Translations under genes and position numbers: made by a program
Shown here: positions 58,282 to 64,000 of the stretch, piece after piece
Layout of the letters: every line of letters starts with the position of its first letter
How positions within the stretch are numbered: the stretch's first letter is position 1
Assembly: GCA_930367215.1 (NCBI GenBank)
Contig: OV884059.1
Span: 98,940,993 to 99,004,992 of the forward strand
Origin: Pollenia angustigena
Taxonomy: Eukaryota > Arthropoda > Insecta > Diptera > Polleniidae
DNA: 64,000 bases
Reading direction: 5' to 3'
The notes under the pieces: generated by a model
Databases searched by the model: none
Told to the model about the DNA's origin: nothing
The model's input: only the letters and a program-made list of their open reading frames with translations

Positions 58282-58287
58282 AATAAA
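58282..58287 (+). promoter_or_regulatory. Poly(A) signal of the Vps18 gene
   Basis: A canonical AATAAA starts 13 bases after the stop codon of the Vps18 gene, so the 3' UTR would be very short. It is the first such hexamer downstream. Another AT-rich stretch follows at 58320-58335, so a second, more distal site is possible. Confidence 0.55.
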
Positions 58288-59522
58288 AAACGAAAAAAGT
58301 CCATAATAACTATTTATAAATATTTTTTATTAAAATACAGTACACAATTTAATATTAAAAATCACTATAAAAAATATAAAAGTTTTTTTTCTTAATATTT
58401 ATATGTGCATATGTATGTATGTATGTATTAGGTAAACTGTTTCTAAGGCGAAAAACGGGTTTTTAAATACAGTAGCCGCGCGCTTATATGAACAAATTCA
58501 GACAGGGCCTGTTCACTAAATGGAAAAGTTCACATAATCGAGACAATATAAAATATGTAAGTATTTCAAATCATTTTTAATATGTGCACATTAGGGTATA
58601 ACTTTTGAACAATTTTTGTAATTATCAAAAAATACCTATCCATGCATTATAAACCATGAAAATCTATTATGAAAAGTGGGATCACTTTTTCGCGGGCGTA
58701 AAAAAAGTTCCCCCCAAATCACTTTGAAGTTTAGTATGTATTTGGATTTTTTTTTTTGTTTATTCAAAAAACAATATCCTTATTGTAAAAACACAAACCA
58801 TTCATTTATATTTTTATGTTATTTCACAAATAAGACTTATACCACCAATTATACTACATACATCCAAACAGTTAAAAGTATGTTAAAATAACACGGAGAC
58901 GCTTTTTTGAACAAAATTAAACCAACCTCACAATCCCAATTGTTTACTTTTATCTTCATTTGTTTACAGTTTCGCTAAGACAGAGAGGTTCTCTATACCA
59001 TATACTCGTTGATTTTTGTGTCAGTGCGTAGTGACATTTAAGTTTAAAAAATGTTTCCTTCAACAAAGATAATTTGTATGTAGTATCTGAAGTTAATATA
59101 TAGTACATAACTGTAAGACCTAATTTACATTATGCAATTAACGCCGCAACTTGCCGAAACTTTCGCATGCAACTTTTTGTTTGTTAGCAAGAGGTATAGG
59201 GAAGAAAACGGGGTTGAAAAAGTGGAAAAAATGCTTGATAAAAATGTAAATGTAAATGTGAAAAAAGTTTTGTAGCAACTACTTTAAAAGAAAATAGAAA
59301 AAAAAAACTCGGCGTTAATTGCATAGATCTAAATGCGGTCTATGTATAAATATTTAAAAAATAAAAATTCAAATATTATTTTTTGGAAGCTTTTAGAAAA
59401 ATCGGTTTGGGGGGGGTGAGGTTTTTTATCCAAATGGATATCAAAAAACTATTTTCTTGATATATAAATCTGTGGCCTTGTCCCTGCATTTTCGCAATGC
59501 CAAAAATCATTATCAGATATAT

Positions 59523-59664
59523 TCATCCTTATTGTGTTTGGCGTATTTAAAATACGCCTACGACAGCTTGGTAATAGATTAAAGGAAAAATGTTCACGTT
59601 CTCTTTAATCTATTACCAAATAGTCGTAGGCGTATTTTAAATACGCCAAACACAATAAGGGTGA
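59523..59664. repeat. Foldback MITE, family P, complete
   Basis: TTATTGTGTTTGGCGTATTT at the left is the inverse of the right end; inner arms TTGGTAATAGATTAAAG also pair. A truncated copy is at 16697-16800. Confidence 0.78.
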
Positions 59665-59722
59665 TTATTTTCACTCCAAGCAATAACTTAACAAACACCA
59701 ACCATCTTATAAATTTCTAATA

Positions 59723-60269
59723 AAGGGTGTTTTTTATAGAGTTTAAATTATAAAAATATATTTTTAATATCAATGGAAAGAAAATGTTATGAAATTTAAA
59801 TACATATGATTACTGCCATGTGGCCGCCACGACAGGCGTGTAGAAGGCGCAAATTTTCAACAATTTTTGTCAATGAGCCAATGACTCCGCTAGCGCATAA
59901 AGCGTACCAAACAGTGTTTTTTGTAGATGTAATGGTGTTTCGACAAAAGCTTGTGGATTCTCCTCACTACAAATTCGACAATTCTGCTTATTTACGTACC
60001 CATTCAACCAGAAATGGGCTTCATCGGAAAATAAAATTTTGATTGGAAATTCAAAACCAATATCAATTTGTGCTTCAGCCTATTCGCCGAATTATTTTGA
60101 TTAAAAATTTAAACAATTTGCGCGTTGCTCGATTCATAATAAGTCATAAGTCGATTCATAATAAAATTTCAAAGCAAACTAAACAAAAAGATCCTATCAG
60201 CTCTTAAATGGGTGCTCAAATAAAGCAGCGATGCCACCAAAGTTGTGATACTCTAAAAAAAACACCCTT
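59723..60269 (-). mobile_element. Tc1/mariner-superfamily element with internal deletion
   Basis: AAGGGTGTTTTTTATAGAGT and ACTCTAAAAAAAACACCCTT are inverted, with TA on both sides (59721-59722, 60270-60271). The - strand keeps pieces of the transposase. Confidence 0.85.
59806..60042 (-). pseudogene. Mariner-type transposase fragment
   Basis: On the - strand from 60042: ILFSDEAHFWLNGYVNKQNC (the first catalytic Asp in SDEAHF), CSEENPQAFVETPLH, then after a deletion a C-terminal ACRGGHM. The second half of the catalytic domain is gone. Confidence 0.8.
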
Positions 60270-60280
60270 TACAACAAATA

Positions 60281-60498
60281 CAGGGGTGTTCTGGAAATCG
60301 AAAACGCAAAATGCAAGAATTTGGTAGTTATTTTTAATAAACTTAATCAAATTTTTATAATTTTTGTTATGAAATTCTGTTTAATAGAGAAATATTTGTA
60401 AAATATTTGTCATAAAATTCATTTATCACAGAAATCTTATTAAAAAACGACGTTTTAAATTCATGCGTTTTGCGTTTTCTATTTCAAGAACACCCCTG
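60281..60498. mobile_element. MITE with CAGGGGTGTTC ends
   Basis: CAGGGGTGTTCTGGAAATCG and its imperfect inverse; inner GAAAACGCAAAA words pair. It starts 10 bp beyond the mariner TSD. No 8-bp TSD seen. A fragment recurs at 45180-45272. Confidence 0.7.
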
Positions 60499-60593
60499 AT
60501 AGTTATAAAAAAATCAACGGTTGCAAGTTGTTCACATAATAGAGATAGGTTGTGTTCACTAAACTGGGTATTCATATAACCGAGCGTCTACTG

Positions 60594-61273
60594 TATCTTG
60601 TAAATTAGGTTAAAAGCTTCTTTTTTTTTGTATTTTTTATGAACTAGTACATGGCAAACTGGCTGTAAGCAAATAAAACTTATAATTGTACTTTAAAAAA
60701 ATTTAAGTTCAATTCATATTATAAAGTTGGTATTTTTATTTTTACGTAGAAAAGTCGAACAAAAACAACTTAAATTAAATAATGTATAAGTTATATACTA
60801 AACGTGATTTATATGTGCATATATTTAATTTTTTTATTATTAAATATTTCTTTTTTGTTTTTAATATTTTAGTTTAATTTTTAAAGTTTTCATTTTCAAG
60901 AATTCTAAAAAGTTTTTTGATCGACAATCTTGAATCTATAATTATTATTTAAAATTGATTTTAAAAACACGGCTTTTTCGTTTTAATTTTAGAGTATTCG
61001 GATATCTTTATAATTTATTTCCATACAAGAACAAATAGAAAATGTGCGAATTAACAATTTTAATTTTTTTTTATCGAAAATTTCGACAAGATGAAATTAC
61101 CAAAGCCCATTCATAAGATATATGCATCAGAGGGAGTTATGCTGGATTTAAATTTGTTTATGAAGTTTTGGCAGAATAACTAAGTTCAGAGGTATTTATG
61201 CTGGTGTAAAATTTGTTTTATGTAGTTTTGACAGTTAGAATAACTTAGTTCATAATGTATAATGTGTGGAACT
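60594..61273. other. AT-rich DNA, no feature recognised
   Basis: Two similar words (TTATGxxGTTTTGxCAG...AATAACTxAGTTCA at 61157-61190 and 61218-61252) form a short imperfect direct repeat. Nothing else. Confidence 0.4.
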
Positions 61274-61582
61274 GGGGGGTTACCGCGTATTTCGATTCGA
61301 AAGAAATCATTTACGGATTCGAACAATTTGTACTGTGTATTACGATTTTCGTAATATTTGTTTCGAATAAACGGACGTTTTTCACACTTTATTGAAAACA
61401 AAAAATCACTTTCTTAAAAGAGACTCTCTATTACGAACAAAAATTGTTCATTCAATTTCCCATTTTTTTAAAAATACAACCTCTGTCATAGTTTCGAACG
61501 ATTACGAAAATCGTAATACACAGTACAAATTGTTCGAATCCGTAAATGATTTCTTTCGAATCGAAATACGCGGTAACCCCCC
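61274..61582. repeat. Foldback MITE with GGGGGGTTACCGCG ends
   Basis: Almost perfectly inverted arms of about 85 bp (GGTTACCGCGTATTTCGATT ... TACGATTTTCGTAAT) around a 140-bp centre. The open frames on both strands encode the same peptide from the two arms and are not genes. Confidence 0.85.
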
Positions 61583-61727
61583 TGTTTAGGGTACCCTGGT
61601 GCATACATACTTGTTCATTCAAAACTTAAATTTTTTTAGATACCTATCAAAAGTTTTGATACATTTAAAGATTAGAAATAAGAGTTGAGAAAATATATGT
61701 ATATATTTACTTGTGTATCTAAAAAAA

Positions 61728-62250
61728 ACTTCAGAGCTTCGTTCACAATGATAGTAACAATTTAACATTCTTTTTTCTTATTTTCCCAAATTATTTCACA
61801 TATTTTTCTTAAATTTTTTGAACAAAAATGTAAGTAGTTTTTTAAAAGATTTAGGCCTGTTTTCACAACTTACCGATAGCTAAAGGTAGGATTTTATCGG
61901 CCATATAAAAAGTGTTCCATTATAACAACTTTACTTTAACCTACCAGGTTGGATGAACCTTAATCTACCTAATCGCCCACTTTAGGTTAAAGTGAAGTTT
62001 TAATAATGGAACACTTTTTATAAGGCCGGTTAAAGTCTACTTTTAGCTATCGGTAAGTTGTGAAAACGGGCCTGCCTTAGTCTACTTTAGTATCAATTTG
62101 TATGAAATTGTAAATGACGATTATAATAATTTTTATTTAGTTTTGAATAAAAATTTTAACAATGTTTTTAAAAACGTTTTCGTGCGCTTATGTAAAAAAT
62201 TGTTGCTTTATTATGAACACCATGTGGCTGTCATTGTGAATCTGGCAAAG
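61728..62250. mobile_element. Family H element, copy 2, with a nested MITE
   Basis: GCTTCGTTCACAATGATAG at the left and GTCATTGTGAATCTGGC at the right. The interior right half matches 13640-13890 inverted (GTATGAAATTGTAAATGACG). The MITE at 61854-62072 interrupts it. Confidence 0.65.
61854..62072. mobile_element. Foldback MITE with GGCCxGTTTTCACAACTTACC arms
   Basis: GGCCTGTTTTCACAACTTAC and its inverse; inner arms AAAAAGTGTTCCATTAT and CTTTAACCTA also pair. 219 bp. Confidence 0.8.
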
Positions 62251-62310
62251 AGATATTGAAATTTAGACCAGAGGTTTTCTTACTTTATACCTAATTATTA
62301 TAGGGGCCTA

Positions 62311-62494
62311 TGGCCCCTATTACGGTTTAACACTCAACTCAGTTGAGTTGTAATTTCTTAATTTTTATATTATGGTTTACAACTTTGCTATATTGCGGTG
62401 AACAAAAGCACGACCAAAAAACTAAAATTACAACTGATCATAACAACACAATTACAACTCAACTGAGTTGAGTTGTAAACCGTAATAGGGGCCA
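62311..62494. mobile_element. Harbinger-like MITE beyond the C19orf12-type gene
   Basis: TGGCCCCTATTACGGTTTA and the inverse; ACTCAACTCAGTTGAGTTGTAA words pair inside. Termini resemble those of the Harbinger element at 33850. The TSD was not read cleanly. Confidence 0.7.
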
Positions 62495-62590
62495 TAATTT
62501 TTAAATCACTTATTACATAACAACGTTATTATTAGTATAGAAAACAAAAATCTTAAATAGCTATTATTTTATCCCCAAAACACTTCTTTA

Positions 62591-63124
62591 TCAGTCAATT
62601 ATTTGCAAGCTCAACTCATTTGACACAAAACTAACAACAGTTTTTAAAACTGCCTGCTGTATGGAAGCATTATTCATGATTAATGGCAAAAGCATAACCA
62701 AATCGGTAGGATGGACATCTTGTACTGCTTTGGCGACATGTTGAACAAGTTGTTCTTTTTGTGTATCACTTAAATCATTTATGATGACATCACCCAAAGG
62801 ACGGAAAGAACCTAAAGGTATAATCAAACTATTAATCACCTTTATCAATCTATCGTCTTAACGCCACGTAATCCAAAGTCCACATGTTTCGTAATTTAAT
62901 TACCAAGTAAAAATAAATTTACCTTTTGTCATATTATAGGCCACTACTCCGCCAGCAACACCACCTACAGCCAGCCCAGCTGGACCCAATAATAGACCAC
63001 CAGCAAAGCAACAAGCTCCACATACTATAGCTCCTTTACCTGATTGTTTGACTGCGACTCGTACATTTCTTTCATCAGCCAGTACGGAAAAGGCTTCAAT
63101 CAATTCTCTAACATCGATAGGCAT
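62591..63124 (-). CDS. C19orf12-family membrane protein, two exons, complete
   Basis: On the - strand, exon 1 is 63124-62923 (ATG to a GT donor) and exon 2 is 62811-62591 (AG acceptor to TGA). The join is in phase (AAA-G/GT, giving K-G-S-F-R) and yields 140 residues, close to human C19orf12. Residues 29-63 begin SGKGA and form a long glycine- and alanine-rich hydrophobic hairpin (GLLLGPAGLAVGG), the hallmark of the family. The C-terminal half is amphipathic and ends VSNELSLQIID. Human C19orf12 is mutated in the neurodegeneration disorder MPAN and is placed at ER-mitochondria contacts, mitochondria and lipid droplets; the molecular role is unsettled. The gene converges on Vps18. A foldback element lies just beyond its 3' end (62311-62494) and another begins about 220 bp upstream of the ATG. 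Confidence 0.92.
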
Positions 63125-63344
63125 TTTGGTTTATTTTATAAAACAATTTATATTAATTAAAGTTGTATCAACAAATTAACAAAATTTATACGCAAATAAT
63201 GAAATTTTATGTAAAATCTATCTATTGTTTTGTTTGGTTTTAAAAACAACAGGGGAATTTCTAGTACAAGAGTTGCCATCACAAATTTTGTAATGTTCAG
63301 GGTTTAAAATAACGCCACTTTAATATAAGCAGCAAAAGTTTTCC

Positions 63345-64000
63345 CTTTACCCTGCGGCCACACGATCAAGTTGTTCTTGATGGTATTTTACATATAATGC
63401 TTGTCAAAACTTACATAAATTGAAACCTGTGATGTAGGCTGCATTAAATTTGTATGCAATTTACTTTCCTGATATCATCAAAAAAACAATTTTAAAGAAA
63501 GACATGTTATCAGCTGTTAAATTGAAAGTAAAATTGCCAAACAAATAGAAAGGTGAAATTGAAATCCATCTCGTGGTCAATTTAAAAAGTGTATGTTAGT
63601 AACAAACTGAGAGTGTATTGCAAATTGAAAGGCAAAACTTGATCGTGTGGCCACCAAGTTACTTGAGGGATACACGATCAAGTTTTGCCTATCAAAGTTT
63701 AATACACTCACACTTTTTTACCAATACACTCATACTTTTAAAAATTGATACGAACTTGCCTTTAAAATTCTCTTGCCAGTGAGTGTTTCAATTTACGTTC
63801 AAGAAAACAGCTGATTTCAAGGTTAGTCAGCAAATTTTTCGTTTATCTTTATAAATTATTTTCTTGATGACATCTTTAAAGTAAATTGCTCAAAAATTTA
63901 ATGCAGCCTACGTCACAGCTTTCAATTTATGTAAATTTTGACAAGCAGCATATTTAAAAGACTATCAAGAACAACTTGACCGTGTGGCCGAAGGGTTACT
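63345..64000. mobile_element. Foldback pair upstream of the C19orf12-type gene
   Basis: CCACACGATCAAGTTGTTC at 63361 and its inverse near 63965-63990 define outer arms of about 105 bp; a central inverted pair GGCAAAACTTGATCGTGTGGCC / ACGATCAAGTTTTGCC lies at about 63630-63690. The layout suggests two foldback units joined head to head. The right end may extend past the window. Confidence 0.75.

Larger units (their letters stand above)
58470..60593. mobile_element. pogo/Tigger-like element, degenerate, with nested insertions
   Basis: CAGTAGCCGCGCGCTTATATG and CATATAACCGAGCGTCTACTG are inverted and flanked by TA. CAGTAGxxxCTCGxTTAT is close to the known pogo/Tigger terminus. Subterminal GTTCACTAAA and TTCACATAATxGAGA occur at both ends. 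No transposase was recognised. It contains the elements at 59523, 59723 and 60281. Confidence 0.68.

Noticed and set aside
61186..61589. Two open frames on opposite strands with the same peptide
   Set aside because: Both are read from the mirror-image arms of a foldback MITE.

Overview
The window is AT-rich eukaryotic nuclear DNA from an insect, most probably a calyptrate (house-fly or blow-fly type) dipteran. This rests on the fly-like Vps18/deep orange and C19orf12-type genes with short GT-AG introns, the dense population of hAT, PIF/Harbinger and Tc1/mariner elements, jockey-type retroposons, and dispersed repeats of a kind I associate with calyptrate flies. The species call is inference.

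Only two intact host genes are visible, both in the last quarter. A six-exon gene on the + strand (47664-58269) encodes a 981-residue Vps18/deep orange protein, the RING-containing core subunit of the HOPS/CORVET tethering complexes. A two-exon gene on the - strand (62591-63124) encodes a 140-residue C19orf12-family membrane protein. The two genes converge, with their stop codons 4.3 kb apart. All splice junctions are consistent in phase.

The first 47 kb is gene-free accessory DNA: nested transposons in varying states of decay, separated by AT-rich sequence in which I recognise nothing. Many boundaries are solid because terminal inverted repeats (TIRs) and target-site duplications (TSDs) can be read directly. 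Examples are hAT-type elements with 8-bp TSDs at 2.8, 9.8, 11.7, 18.7, 31.6, 33.4, 41.8 and 44.0 kb; Harbinger-like elements with 3-bp TSDs at 9.3, 33.85, 47.3, 49.7 and 56.4 kb; and mariner/pogo-like elements with TA TSDs at 58.5-60.6 kb. Several nestings are confirmed by an uninterrupted related copy elsewhere in the window. Decayed coding remnants include a scrambled hAT transposase (7.7-8.7 kb), two non-LTR reverse transcriptases (20.2-21.7 and 39.7-40.8 kb), hAT C-terminal dimerisation relics, two Myb/SANT-like Harbinger proteins and a mariner transposase fragment.

The Vps18 gene is itself loaded with transposons. Its 5.5-kb intron 4 holds a foldback element, an 82-bp GC-rich tandem array, a degenerate minisatellite split by insertions, a Harbinger element, and a pair of 350-bp direct repeats. 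Each of those repeats carries a hammerhead-ribozyme-like core, as Penelope-like elements do. The most interesting signals are those hammerhead motifs, an 8-bp-TSD hAT element whose ends carry eight copies of TATCGATA (the binding site of the hAT-derived host factor DREF), and a hAT family in which three copies share the same captured internal repeat.
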